DNA of 64,000 bases from Microbulbifer variabilis. Its GTDB lineage: Bacteria > Pseudomonadota > Gammaproteobacteria > Pseudomonadales > Cellvibrionaceae. The position numbers were made by a program, and so were the translations under genes. Location of the stretch: positions 1,843,001-1,907,000 of the forward strand of contig NZ_CP092418.1 in assembly GCF_023716485.1 (NCBI RefSeq), in the 5' to 3' direction. This document shows, one piece after another, positions 32,830-41,961 of this stretch (positions are counted from its first letter, which is position 1; every line of letters starts with the position of its first letter). The notes under the pieces are model-generated. The model saw only the letters and a program-made list of their open reading frames with translations. It was not told where the DNA came from and did no database searches.

Positions 32830-35177
32830 TGTGTTACCTCCACTGGCGGTGCTATCTCAAATGTTTGGGTTTCGCCTACTGCGAGAAATACGGGTTCATG
32901 AATGTGATGAAGGCTGATGGGCTCGCCAGTTATCAGGGTATAGCTGGCATTACTGTAATTGATGTCCACTTCCAGGGTGCGACCACGGAATTGCAGACGG
33001 AAGCGATAACCTTCCATACCCTCGGGTACAAACGGGGCGAAGCTCAATTCGGTACCATGCAGGCGCATACCGGCAAAGCCCTGCACCATGCACATCCAGG
33101 TGCCGCCCATACAGGCGGTATGGATACCGTGCTGGGTATTATTGTGGTGATTGTCCAGGTCCATTCGTGCTACTTGCTGGAAGTAGTCGAGCGCTTTTTC
33201 ATGGTATCCCACCTCGCTGGCAATAATGCTGTGGATGCAGGCGGATAGGGTGGAATCGTGTGTAGTGAGCGGTTCGTAAAAGTCGAAGTCGCGGCGTTTT
33301 TGTTCGATGGAAAACTCGGAACTTTCGAGCAATAGTCCCAAGACTACATCTGCCTGCTTGCAAACCTGATGTCGATAAATTACCAGTGGATGGTAGTGCA
33401 GTAGCAGGGGGTAATGATTTGCCGGTGTTTGCTCAAAGTCCCACACTGGCTTGTCGAGGAAGCCATCATCCTGCGGGTGGATGCCTTGGGATTGGTCGTA
33501 GGGAAGGTACATGGCCTTTGCGGCTTTTGCCCAAAGCATGGGCTCCTGTGGGCCCAACTCTATACGCTGGGCCAAGGCCAGGCACGCTTCTGGATCAAAG
33601 GATTGCAACCATTGGTATACCTCTGCAGCATACTCCAAATGCGCACGGGCCATCAGGTTGGTATAGAAGTTGTTATCTACCAACGCAGTATATTCATCCG
33701 GGCCAGTGACTTCATTAATACAAAATTGGTTGTTTCGGCGAGGGTTGAAGTGGCCAATTTCCATCCATAGGCGGGCCCCCTCAATAACCAGCTCCGCCCC
33801 TTTTGCCCGCAGAAACTCTGTATCGCCAGTGACTCGGCTGTAGTGGCGCACTGCATAGGCGATATCCGCATTGATATGAAACTGGGCGGTGCCGGCAGGG
33901 TAGTAGGCAGAGCACTCCTCTCCGCCAATGGTGCGCCAGGGAAAGAGTGCGCCCTTGCTGATCGCCAGCTCTCGGGCACGGGCGCGGGCCGCATCCAGGA
34001 TCGAATGGCGATACTCCAGCAGGTGGCGGGCCATATTGGGCTGGGTGTAGAGAAAAAACGGCAATACATAGATTTCTGTATCCCAGAAGTAATGGCCGTC
34101 GTAACCATCTCCCGAGAGCCCTTTAGCAGCGATATTCGTACGTCCATCCCTGCCCAGGGATTGGAATAGGTGGAAAAGATTAAATCGAATACCTTGCTGT
34201 AGACTGTCGTTGCCAAGTACCTGGATATCGGATTCTTGCCAGAATTTATCCATCTCTATGCGTTGGGCCTTGGCATATTCGGCAAAACTTTTATTGGCGC
34301 TAAGTTCAAGGTATTGGCGAAGTGATCCAACTTCAATCGGCTCAGCCCTTTGCTCTGCGAAGTAGGCTAGGTATTTGGTCAGGCCTATGGGTTTACCCCG
34401 TTGGGCAACACATCGGTATTCGGTGGCTACTCGGTTTTCATGGCGCAGATTAGTCATTGTGTGGCCCGCACTGGCCTGCAGCCGGTGTGTGGCGGCACAG
34501 CGAATCTCATAGCCACTGCTTCTAACTGAGAGTGCCAGTGCCAAGTAGTCACCATCGGCGACGTTATTCAGCCATTGGATATCCCCTTGGTCAATGGGGG
34601 AAGCCAGGCGTGGATCGTCACTGCGCTCGGCTTGGTCGAGATTGCCATCCAGCCCCGTTAACAAGCGTATCTCCCCACCAAAATCCAGTGGAGTGATTTC
34701 AACATGGATGAGCACTAGGTGTTTTTCAGTTAGGCAGATTTGGCGCTGGGTTTTGAGCCTGAGGGTTTTTCCAAGAGGTGAACGCCAGGTAAGGCTGCGC
34801 GCAAGGGTTGCGTTGGCCATATCCAGATGGCGTTCATACTCGAGTATTTCACCCTCAGCGAGGTTGAAACGCTCTCCATCAACCCAGATTTGAATACCCT
34901 TGCCGTCCGGTACTGTTAACATGCGCTGATTATTGCGGGCGTAGCCGTAAGCAGCTTCGCCGTAGCGAATAGGTTCACTGGCATAGACCCCATTGAGGTA
35001 ACAGCCATCAGAAAAGGGCTCGGGATCAAAGCCTTCCTCAAAGGTGCCTCTCAGGCCAATAAAACCATTGCCCAGGGAGAATAGGGTGGCGTTAAGAGGG
35101 TAGTCATCCGCTTGAAACTCTCTTTCCAGCAGGCCCCAGGGGTGAATTTCAAGCTTATGTTGTTGTTCTTTCTTCAT
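32826..35177 (-). CDS. GH65 disaccharide phosphorylase (maltose/trehalose/kojibiose type)
   Basis: A 783-residue glycoside hydrolase family 65 enzyme that should phosphorolyse an alpha-linked glucose disaccharide to beta-glucose 1-phosphate plus glucose. It has an N-terminal beta-sandwich (about 1-270), an (alpha/alpha)6 barrel (about 310-640) and a C-terminal jelly-roll. Key regions are FWDTEIYVLPFFLYTQP and the catalytic-acid segment INEVTGPDEYTALVDNNFYT. Maltose, trehalose, kojibiose and nigerose phosphorylases share these motifs, so the substrate is left open; maltose is the first guess. I set the start at ATG 35177 because the longer frame would place the operator at 35270-35287 inside the gene. 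It overlaps pgmB by 4 bp. Confidence 0.85.
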   Translation of the reverse strand: MKKEQQHKLEIHPWGLLEREFQADDYPLNATLFSLGNGFIGLRGTFEEGFDPEPFSDGCYLNGVYASEPIRYGEAAYGYARNNQRMLTVPDGKGIQIWVDGERFNLAEGEILEYERHLDMANATLARSLTWRSPLGKTLRLKTQRQICLTEKHLVLIHVEITPLDFGGEIRLLTGLDGNLDQAERSDDPRLASPIDQGDIQWLNNVADGDYLALALSVRSSGYEIRCAATHRLQASAGHTMTNLRHENRVATEYRCVAQRGKPIGLTKYLAYFAEQRAEPIEVGSLRQYLELSANKSFAEYAKAQRIEMDKFWQESDIQVLGNDSLQQGIRFNLFHLFQSLGRDGRTNIAAKGLSGDGYDGHYFWDTEIYVLPFFLYTQPNMARHLLEYRHSILDAARARARELAISKGALFPWRTIGGEECSAYYPAGTAQFHINADIAYAVRHYSRVTGDTEFLRAKGAELVIEGARLWMEIGHFNPRRNNQFCINEVTGPDEYTALVDNNFYTNLMARAHLEYAAEVYQWLQSFDPEACLALAQRIELGPQEPMLWAKAAKAMYLPYDQSQGIHPQDDGFLDKPVWDFEQTPANHYPLLLHYHPLVIYRHQVCKQADVVLGLLLESSEFSIEQKRRDFDFYEPLTTHDSTLSACIHSIIASEVGYHEKALDYFQQVARMDLDNHHNNTQHGIHTACMGGTWMCMVQGFAGMRLHGTELSFAPFVPEGMEGYRFRLQFRGRTLEVDINYSNASYTLITGEPISLHHIHEPVFLAVGETQTFEIAPPVEVTQ

Positions 35178-35269
35178 ACCACTTACACAGAAACTGATGG
35201 TTAGGTGCTTTGCCAAAGTAATTAGTACTTCGGGCAACTTCCCGCAGTCTATCGCTTGTACACATTGGA

Positions 35270-35287
35270 ATGCAATCGATTGCAAAT
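35270..35287. promoter_or_regulatory. LacI-type operator 3
   Basis: ATGCAATCGATTGCAAAT carries the same core palindrome (TGCAATCGATTGCA) as the sites before the TonB receptor at 23.9 kb. It lies 93 bp upstream of the GH65 start. Confidence 0.75.
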
Positions 35288-35448
35288 CGGAGGTAAAAAA
35301 TCTCCCTGTACGGTAACTATGTGCTATCTGTGAGTGTAAATATTCATTAACTTATTGATAATAAAGAATTTATGGGCATTGTTGTTATCTAGTAACCCGC
35401 TAGTCTGACCGGCGATTGCTGAATGGTCTCTATTTGGCAGTTTGAAAT

Positions 35449-35466
35449 ATTGCAAACGATTGCAAT
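35449..35466. promoter_or_regulatory. LacI-type operator 4
   Basis: ATTGCAAACGATTGCAAT differs from the consensus palindrome by one base. It lies in the divergent promoter region between GH65 and the MFS gene, 141 bp before the MFS start and 179 bp from operator 3. The rest of the 35178-35606 interval is promoter DNA with no gene. Confidence 0.75.
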
Positions 35467-35606
35467 TCTTTTGTGGTAAGTCATACTGCTGAGTTCTGGG
35501 GGCGTGAAAATTTACAGTCATCAACCCACACTAAGAGATCAAAAAATGTACAATAACAGGCTGGTACGGCTGTACGCCTGAGCCATAGACCGATAAAGAT
35601 TTCCTT

Positions 35607-36860
35607 ATGAACAATCAGCGCATACTGCTTTCCCTATTCGCCATCTACTTTGTGTTCGCCATTCTCTTGAACAGTGTCGGCACTGTGATACTGCAGGTGA
35701 TTAATACTTACGGCGTGAGTAAGTCTGCAGCCAGTGTATTGGAGGGCTTTAAGGATATCCCCATCGGCATCGTATCTTTTCTGGTGGCTTCGCAACTGCC
35801 GCGTTTCGGATTTAAGCGGGCCATGCTGATGGGGCTCGCTATTGTTACCGGGGCTTGTATTGCCATGCCCCTACTGCCAGGTTTCTGGACAGCAAAACTA
35901 CTGTTCCTTTCCGTGGGAGTCGCATTTGCCTTGGTGAAGGTCGCGGTTTATTCAACTGTGGGCCTGTTAACACGTGGTCCAAATGAACATGCGAGTATGG
36001 TGAATACCCTGGAGGGGGTATTTATGGTGGGGGTTCTTGGTGGGTATTGGCTGTTTAGTGCCTTTATCGACTCTGCCAATCCAGGTTCTACAGCTTGGCT
36101 GAGTGTCTATTGGGTGCTGGCTGCGATTTGTCTGTTTGCCTTTATTTTATTGTCGCTGACAAAAATGGATGAGTCGGGTACCCGGGTTGAGGGCACCAGT
36201 CCACGGCAGGATTTCTGGGCAATGATAAAATTGATGGCCAAGCCCTTGGTTTATATTTATGTAATTTCCGTTTTTATCTATGTGTTGATCGAACAGGGTA
36301 TCGGCAGCTGGCTGCCCACGTTTAACAATGAAATTTTGAAGTTACCAGCGGCGATGAGCGTCCAGGCTGCCAGTATTTTTGCCGCAGGGCTCGCCTTGGG
36401 CCGCTTGGGAGCAGGGGCTATTATGCGGCGTTTACACTGGTACCCAGTGCTGAATGTCTGCCTGCTGGCAATGGCATTACTGGTGGTACTGACTCTGCCG
36501 CTATCCAGTGATGTGCAGGCCAACCCGGATATCAACTGGTTCAATGCGCCGATTGCGGCCTTTATTCTGCCTCTGATTGGCCTGTTTATGGCCCCCATTT
36601 ATCCGGCAATCAACTCGGTGATGCTGAGTTCACTACCGACCCATCAGCATTCGGCGATGACCGGGCTTCTGGTGATTTTTTCTGCGCTAGGGGGCACTAC
36701 CGGTTCACTGATTACGGGTTCGGTTTTTGAAGCCTTTGATGGTCAGGTGGCCTTTTACTTATCACTGGTGCCGATCTCGGTAATTCTAGTCAGCTTGTTC
36801 TTTTTCCGTAGGGCTGTGGAAGGGCGAGAAGTTGGGGCCTCAGCTAAGTTGACGGTTTGA
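35607..36860 (+). CDS. MFS sugar permease of the GH65 locus
   Basis: A 417-residue inner-membrane transporter with about 12 helices. It has the MFS half-repeat and a short basic loop after helix 2 (LPRFGFKRAMLMG). A central cytoplasmic loop (about 195-205, DESGTRVEGTSPRQD) separates the two halves. The family resembles fucose/galactose-type permeases, but the substrate is not readable; by context it imports the disaccharide cleaved by the GH65 enzyme. A LacI gene follows 76 bp downstream on the same strand. Confidence 0.8.
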   Translation: MNNQRILLSLFAIYFVFAILLNSVGTVILQVINTYGVSKSAASVLEGFKDIPIGIVSFLVASQLPRFGFKRAMLMGLAIVTGACIAMPLLPGFWTAKLLFLSVGVAFALVKVAVYSTVGLLTRGPNEHASMVNTLEGVFMVGVLGGYWLFSAFIDSANPGSTAWLSVYWVLAAICLFAFILLSLTKMDESGTRVEGTSPRQDFWAMIKLMAKPLVYIYVISVFIYVLIEQGIGSWLPTFNNEILKLPAAMSVQAASIFAAGLALGRLGAGAIMRRLHWYPVLNVCLLAMALLVVLTLPLSSDVQANPDINWFNAPIAAFILPLIGLFMAPIYPAINSVMLSSLPTHQHSAMTGLLVIFSALGGTTGSLITGSVFEAFDGQVAFYLSLVPISVILVSLFFFRRAVEGREVGASAKLTV

Positions 36861-36936
36861 GCTATCAGAGTTCATTTTACAAACTCTTGTAGCACGCCTA
36901 AGATGGCGTATTTCCCGCGAACAAGGTGAAGTACGC

Positions 36937-37998
36937 ATGCCTAAGGATTCCTCCTCTCCCGTCTCCATGTCCGATATTGCACGGCTGGCGGGAGTTTCTG
37001 AATCCACTGTTTCCCGCGCGCTGAATAACAACCCGCTAATCAATGAAAAGACTCGGGAGCGTATTCAGCAAATCGCGCGTAGTATGAATTACAAAATCAA
37101 CGAGAGTGCACGCAATCTGCGTTTAAAACGCAGCCATACCATTTCTGTCGTCATCAATACCGGAAGCGCCGGAGGCCAGACTTTTTCCGACCCCTTTATG
37201 TTGGACATGATTGGCGCGATTGCCGATCGCTTGGCCGAGCACCGATATGATCTACTGTTTTCAAATCGTATCGTTACAAGTGACGATTGGCATGCCTACT
37301 TAATGGGGTCTCGCCGCGCCGATGGGGTAATTGTGATTGGACAAGGGGTGGACGACAGCCCCCTGCGTGAACTACAACGCCAGGGCGATCCGTTGGTAGT
37401 ATGGGGAGGTACTACCAAACCAGATCTTGATTACTGCATTGTAAGTAGTGACAATCAGATGGGAGGGCGGCAGGCCACCGAGCACCTACTCAAGCTGGGC
37501 CGTCGTAACATCCTCTTTCTTGGTGATACTGCGCACCCCGAGATTTACGGTCGCTACGAGGGTTATAGGGCCGCGCTTACCGCAGAGGGGCTGGGTAATA
37601 GCGAGCGTCAAATTCAGGTTTCTTTCTCCAGTGAAAGCGGTTATCAATCCATTGCAGACTTGCTAAAAACCGAGGGGTTGAGCTTCGATGCGATTTTCGC
37701 CGCAAGTGACAGCATTGCAATGGGAGCCATCAAGGCTTTGCAGAGCCAGGGTTACAAGGTTCCCGACGATATTGCAGTAGTTGGATTTGATGATATCCCC
37801 ATCGCGCCTTTCTATACGCCCCCACTAACGACTGTGCGACAGAATATCCAGCGCGGCGGTGAGCTGATGGTGGAGAAGATGATGCAGTTGATCGGTGATA
37901 AGACAGCAGAGCCAGCAGTGCTGCCAACCGAACTGGTGGTACGCTCTTCCTGTGGCGCTAACCCTGATTTCCAACCGATCCAGGAATATAGTCAGTAA
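36937..37998 (+). CDS. LacI-family transcriptional regulator of the alpha-glucoside regulon
   Basis: A 353-residue repressor. The N-terminal HTH (about 10-32) reads SMSDIARLAGVSESTVSRAL, followed by the hinge helix and a periplasmic-binding-protein-like sensor domain (about 70-340, with GRRNILFLGDTAHPEIYGRYEGY and IAVVGFDDIPIAPFYTPPLT). The recognition helix (VSESTVSRAL) is of the standard LacI/GalR type that reads palindromes with a central CG. Four such palindromes occur in this window, all before genes that fit alpha-glucoside use. It is probably the regulator of that set, with the disaccharide or a glucose phosphate as effector (inference). Confidence 0.85.
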   Translation: MPKDSSSPVSMSDIARLAGVSESTVSRALNNNPLINEKTRERIQQIARSMNYKINESARNLRLKRSHTISVVINTGSAGGQTFSDPFMLDMIGAIADRLAEHRYDLLFSNRIVTSDDWHAYLMGSRRADGVIVIGQGVDDSPLRELQRQGDPLVVWGGTTKPDLDYCIVSSDNQMGGRQATEHLLKLGRRNILFLGDTAHPEIYGRYEGYRAALTAEGLGNSERQIQVSFSSESGYQSIADLLKTEGLSFDAIFAASDSIAMGAIKALQSQGYKVPDDIAVVGFDDIPIAPFYTPPLTTVRQNIQRGGELMVEKMMQLIGDKTAEPAVLPTELVVRSSCGANPDFQPIQEYSQ

Positions 37999-38165
37999 TC
38001 AATCTTGGCAGCTCCCCCTGGAGTTGCCTGATGCGTTTTTGGACTTCTTCTGGTTTCTCCAGGCACGCCAATCTTCCACCGAGTCCGTTGCTCTACGACC
38101 TAATAAGCCAAACTGTCAAAGCAATGGTCTTTGCTCTGATGAAAGAGCGCGCTCGGTAGAACTCA

Positions 38166-39557
38166 ATGGCAGATTCCAATACTTCCAAAAGTAAAGAGAG
38201 GTTGTTGGCGCTGATTGGCCTCAGCTTCGCTGTATTTTTGGTGGCAAATGATCTAACCATATTCCCCGCCGCCATCCCCACCATTGAGCAAGAGTTTAAT
38301 TCTGACATTACAAGAGCCCAGTGGATTATCAACGGCTACATCCTCGTATTTGGTGTTCTGATTATCACGGGTGGACGCTTGGCTGATATTTATGGGCGAC
38401 GACGCATTTTTTTTATAGGTGCAGGTTTTTTTGCCTTCTTTTCGCTGATTGCCGCTTTATCCATGGATATTTGGATGCTGCTAGTGTCCAGGGCCTTGAT
38501 GGGAATTGGTGGGGCGCTGATGTGGCCGGCAATATTGGGGATGGTCTATGAGCTCATACCAAAAGAGCGCGCGGGCCTGGCTGGCGGCCTGATCATGGGA
38601 GTGTGTGGAATCTCTGACTCCTTTGCCCCAATGTTAGGAGGCTTTTTAACCGAGTTTGCGAGTTGGCGATGGATATTTCTTCTCGATGTTATAGTCGCTG
38701 CATTAGTGTGTTTAGGGTGCTGGAAAACGGTCGCTGATGATAAACCAGAGAAGATTGAAGAGCATATTGACTACTTGGGAGTGACGACACTCTCTATTTC
38801 TTTGTTTAGCTTGTTAATGGCCTTGGATCTTGTCGTAGAGCTGGGCTTTAAAAGTCCGATAGTTGTCCTCTTATTTATCATTAGCGTGTTTTTTCTAGGG
38901 GGCTTTACTGCTGTTGAGCGCAATGCCGGTAGTGATGCACTAATTCCCAAAGATGTTATGAGTGACAGGCGTTTCTTTGCGGCATGTATAGTGACCTTAT
39001 TGCTTTCTGTAGTCTTCTTTTCTGCGCTTGTATATATTCCACAGTTTCTCACCAAAGTGCGGGGTTATTCCCCAACATTGGCCGGTATTGGGCTGATGCC
39101 GATGATGATGGCTTACGGCTTGGTTTCCTATATATCCGGTAGGCTTTACGAAAAAATAGGAGCCAAGGTGATCATAGCGATAGGCTCGGTATTTATCAGT
39201 GCAGCAATGTTTATGCTCTCCCATATACAAGTAAATACCAGCTTCCGAGAGTTGATACCAGGCCTATTGGTACTTGGTACCGGGGTTGGTTTTTTCTTTT
39301 CGACAGCGACTACTGTTGCAGTGACTATTGTTGCCCGCAACCGATCGAGTCTGGCTGGTGGGATTATCTATATGTTCCAGATTGCCGGCGGTGCATTGGG
39401 CTTGGGAATGAATACCACCATAATTGCCTTAGCCCCAGATCTGTCAACCGGTATAGACCGAGCTTTCACGATTAATGCCTACTTAGCACTCATCGGTCTG
39501 GTGGTATCAGTTTTGTTTATTGAGGGGGAGCCTCGTAGGGTAGGGAGTACAAAATAA
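38166..39557 (+). CDS. DHA2-type MFS drug/metabolite exporter (copy 1)
   Basis: A 463-residue exporter, about 14 helices, of the EmrB/QacA type. Motif A follows helix 2 (GGRLADIYGRRRIF), and the motif C region is recognisable in GLIMGVCGISDSFAPMLGG. It is clearly paralogous to the exporter at 46292-47695: FNSDIT, AQWIINGYILVFGVLII and GGALGLGMNTTI are almost identical. The two copies bracket the SABATH/dehydrogenase/oxidase operon. No good ribosome binding site is seen before the ATG. Export of the island product is inference. Confidence 0.85.
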   Translation: MADSNTSKSKERLLALIGLSFAVFLVANDLTIFPAAIPTIEQEFNSDITRAQWIINGYILVFGVLIITGGRLADIYGRRRIFFIGAGFFAFFSLIAALSMDIWMLLVSRALMGIGGALMWPAILGMVYELIPKERAGLAGGLIMGVCGISDSFAPMLGGFLTEFASWRWIFLLDVIVAALVCLGCWKTVADDKPEKIEEHIDYLGVTTLSISLFSLLMALDLVVELGFKSPIVVLLFIISVFFLGGFTAVERNAGSDALIPKDVMSDRRFFAACIVTLLLSVVFFSALVYIPQFLTKVRGYSPTLAGIGLMPMMMAYGLVSYISGRLYEKIGAKVIIAIGSVFISAAMFMLSHIQVNTSFRELIPGLLVLGTGVGFFFSTATTVAVTIVARNRSSLAGGIIYMFQIAGGALGLGMNTTIIALAPDLSTGIDRAFTINAYLALIGLVVSVLFIEGEPRRVGSTK

Positions 39558-39939
39558 AATTTCTAAAAGGGTAGTAACTCCATTTATTATCAGAAAACCT
39601 AAAAACTCTTTTTTTTCTAACAATCAACATTGTCTGGATATTTATACCAGCATTAATCTTTTTTGGGGGCAATATGGCCTCTAGGAGGAATCACTCTTAG
39701 GTAGGCAGTCTTTATAGAGTTGGTTGTGTAGGGTGAGAGTGTACGAAGGGTTGATATGGAGGGGAATTGCTAAATTTTAGAGCTTGTTTCTAAGGATATT
39801 TTAAATCTTAGTCCGTATTATTTGCTTGGTAACTACCAAGAGTTCGCCCACCATGCGGTAATCAGTCAACATTATAATTCCTCTAAATGTTTCCTGTTTA
39901 GTCAGGAAGTGGCAAGAAACACAGAGGGCGGATTAGTCT
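39558..39939. other. Intergenic stretch, probable promoter of the methyltransferase operon
   Basis: AT-rich DNA with no supported gene. It separates the exporter from the three-gene operon, so the two are probably transcribed separately. Confidence 0.4.
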
Positions 39940-40962
39940 ATGAGTATAGGGATGTTACAGAATTACTCCCAGGAAACCTTGGGAGCTAAGATCTGTATCG
40001 ATAATAGTTGGCCTTTTTTTCTGCGCGCCTTGGATTCTATACCAAATAAAAAATTTTGTACCACTATCGATTATGGCGCCGCAGATGGTGGTACTTCTAT
40101 GGAGTTATGGGGGCGAGTATTTAAAAAACTCGGTGATAAAACGATATGCCATATCGCTAATGATTTACCATCCAGTAATCTGTTAACACTCGCTGATAAT
40201 CTAAACGAATTAAGAGCTAAGTTTGAAAATCTAGTGGTCTTTATACAACCCAGTAGCTTTTATAGTCATGTGGCACCCCAGGCTTCAATCAATATTGCTC
40301 TGGCGGCTACCACAATGCACTGGCTATCTAAAATACCTGGCACTTTTATAGAGCACATACACGCAAACAAGGTGCGTGGTTTGCGGCGCGAACCCTTTAG
40401 AGCGCAGTCCGTGAATGATTTTGATTCACTGCTTGAGGCGAGAGCCTGGGAGTTTGAAGTGGGTGGTCAGTTTGTCCTTGTGGATTTGGCTCAGGATGAT
40501 AGCGGCCATTTGCTGGGTAATAACGCAAAAGATAAAGATATGTTCGACACGCTGTATGATATTTGGTTGCAGCTGTATAAAGCTGGAGAAGTATCGAAAA
40601 GTGCCTTTGAAGGGGCAGTCTTTCAAAATTATTATCGCACAGGTGAAGATATTTGGCAGGTTTTAAATATGCCTCATCATAAGAAAAACTGGATCGTACA
40701 TGAAGTATCAATACAAATGACACCATGCCCATATCGCAGTCAGTTTGATTTGGATGGAAATGCTTCAGCCTTTTCCGAGGGGCTGATGAAAACTATACGG
40801 AGTTGGAGCGAGCGAACATTCCATACATCAATTGTTGAGCATGGAGGAAGTTCAACTGCGATTAAAAAGTTATATGATGAGTTGCAAGAGCGTATTTTCA
40901 ATAGTCCCAATCATTATAGTATGGATTATGTTCATCACTATATTCGTTTGGAGCGTCGCTAA
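39940..40962 (+). CDS. SABATH-family SAM-dependent carboxyl methyltransferase
   Basis: A 340-residue enzyme predicted to methylate a carboxyl group (or a ring nitrogen) of a small molecule using SAM. The SABATH pattern is seen in order: MLQNYSQET near the N-terminus, TIDYGAADGGTSMELW (SAM-binding motif I) near residue 45, ANDLPSSN (motif II acidic region), SSFYS and TTMHWLSKIP near residue 128, then VGGQFVLVDL near residue 177. The family is typical of plants (salicylate, jasmonate, caffeine pathways) and much less common in bacteria. AGGGCGG precedes the ATG. It is first in an operon with an amino-acid dehydrogenase-like and a flavin oxidase-like enzyme, so the substrate may be amino-acid derived. 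Confidence 0.8.
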   Translation: MSIGMLQNYSQETLGAKICIDNSWPFFLRALDSIPNKKFCTTIDYGAADGGTSMELWGRVFKKLGDKTICHIANDLPSSNLLTLADNLNELRAKFENLVVFIQPSSFYSHVAPQASINIALAATTMHWLSKIPGTFIEHIHANKVRGLRREPFRAQSVNDFDSLLEARAWEFEVGGQFVLVDLAQDDSGHLLGNNAKDKDMFDTLYDIWLQLYKAGEVSKSAFEGAVFQNYYRTGEDIWQVLNMPHHKKNWIVHEVSIQMTPCPYRSQFDLDGNASAFSEGLMKTIRSWSERTFHTSIVEHGGSSTAIKKLYDELQERIFNSPNHYSMDYVHHYIRLERR

Positions 40963-40977
40963 TACGATGGATCTATT

Positions 40978-41952
40978 ATGAGTGTAGATTTACTTTCGAT
41001 TGAAATGTCATGTGGGACAATCCATTTCGCTTGCGCTAAAAGAAGTTCAATGCCAGCGAATGGCGGCCTGAGAGTATTAGAGTATCAGAAGGATGAATAT
41101 GCTGCTGATGAAGCCTGTCAGTTAGCAGAGCGAATGCAGGTTAAGCACCAAACTTATCATACAGGATTTAGGGGTGGGAAAATTGTTGCAAATGTCAACA
41201 GTATATCGCAAGCATCCTTTGATGAAATTATTACCATAGCAGCATCAGAGCTCAACAAAAGAAAAGGAGATATGTTCACTGGCGCAGACCTTAACTTTGG
41301 AGATACACAAGTGATGCGTCTAGCTGCGAAAACTCAATATGTGTTAGCCGCATTAGGTTCAAAGGTGCATTATGCAGAAGCTACGGCGTCAGGTGCTTTA
41401 GGTGCGATTGCAGCGGGAAAGTCCGCACTCAATATCCCCAGGGCAAGAGTTCTAGTGCATGGTGCAGGTGCTGTTGGGAGCAGAATCGTTAAAAGGCTGG
41501 TAAAAATGGGAGAGCTGGTATCTGTCTATGACCATATCTTGGAGCGAGGGAGTATTTCAGGTGCCGTCAATTCTGAAAATATAGAAAATTGGATTTCACA
41601 GGACTGGGATATTGTTGTTCTCGCCTCAGCCTCTCGGATAATTGATGTTGCTTTGGCTAGGAATCTAAAGGCTAGAGTATTGGTTTGTGTGGCTAACTTA
41701 CCTTTTGTATCTGGAGCTCAACAAATATTGGAAGAAAAAGGCACGATAGTATTTGATGAAGGACTTTCTAGTGCCGGTGCAGTGATGGCTGATTCTATTG
41801 AGTTTTACAACCCAGAGGTTTGGCGGTCTGTGAATCCACGGCAAGTCTATCATTTTATATTTAGTAAAATTTCTGAAGCCTGCTTTAAAAAATTGGAATC
41901 CGGTTACCCCCATCTTAGTTATTTAGGACGACAGTTTGTTGGCTACGGTTAG
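40978..41952 (+). CDS. Glu/Leu/Phe/Val (ELFV) dehydrogenase-family enzyme
   Basis: A 324-residue NAD(P)-dependent oxidoreductase related to leucine and phenylalanine dehydrogenases, which interconvert amino acids and 2-oxo acids. The N-terminal catalytic domain has GGLRVLEY and then AERMQVKHQTYHTGFRGGK, keeping both key Lys residues (the substrate-carboxylate Lys and the catalytic Lys of GGxK). TGADLNFGDTQVM follows where the family has its conserved Asp segment. The nucleotide-binding domain has VLVHGAGAVGSRIVKRL near residue 160. It is slightly shorter than typical (about 350). It starts 15 bp after the methyltransferase and ends 9 bp before the oxidase. Confidence 0.75.
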   Translation: MSVDLLSIEMSCGTIHFACAKRSSMPANGGLRVLEYQKDEYAADEACQLAERMQVKHQTYHTGFRGGKIVANVNSISQASFDEIITIAASELNKRKGDMFTGADLNFGDTQVMRLAAKTQYVLAALGSKVHYAEATASGALGAIAAGKSALNIPRARVLVHGAGAVGSRIVKRLVKMGELVSVYDHILERGSISGAVNSENIENWISQDWDIVVLASASRIIDVALARNLKARVLVCVANLPFVSGAQQILEEKGTIVFDEGLSSAGAVMADSIEFYNPEVWRSVNPRQVYHFIFSKISEACFKKLESGYPHLSYLGRQFVGYG

Positions 41953-41961
41953 AGTGTCAAG

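Noticed and set aside
37999..38165. Open frame running from the end of the LacI gene toward the exporter
   Set aside because: It overlaps the LacI gene in another frame and has no start of its own; treated as intergenic.
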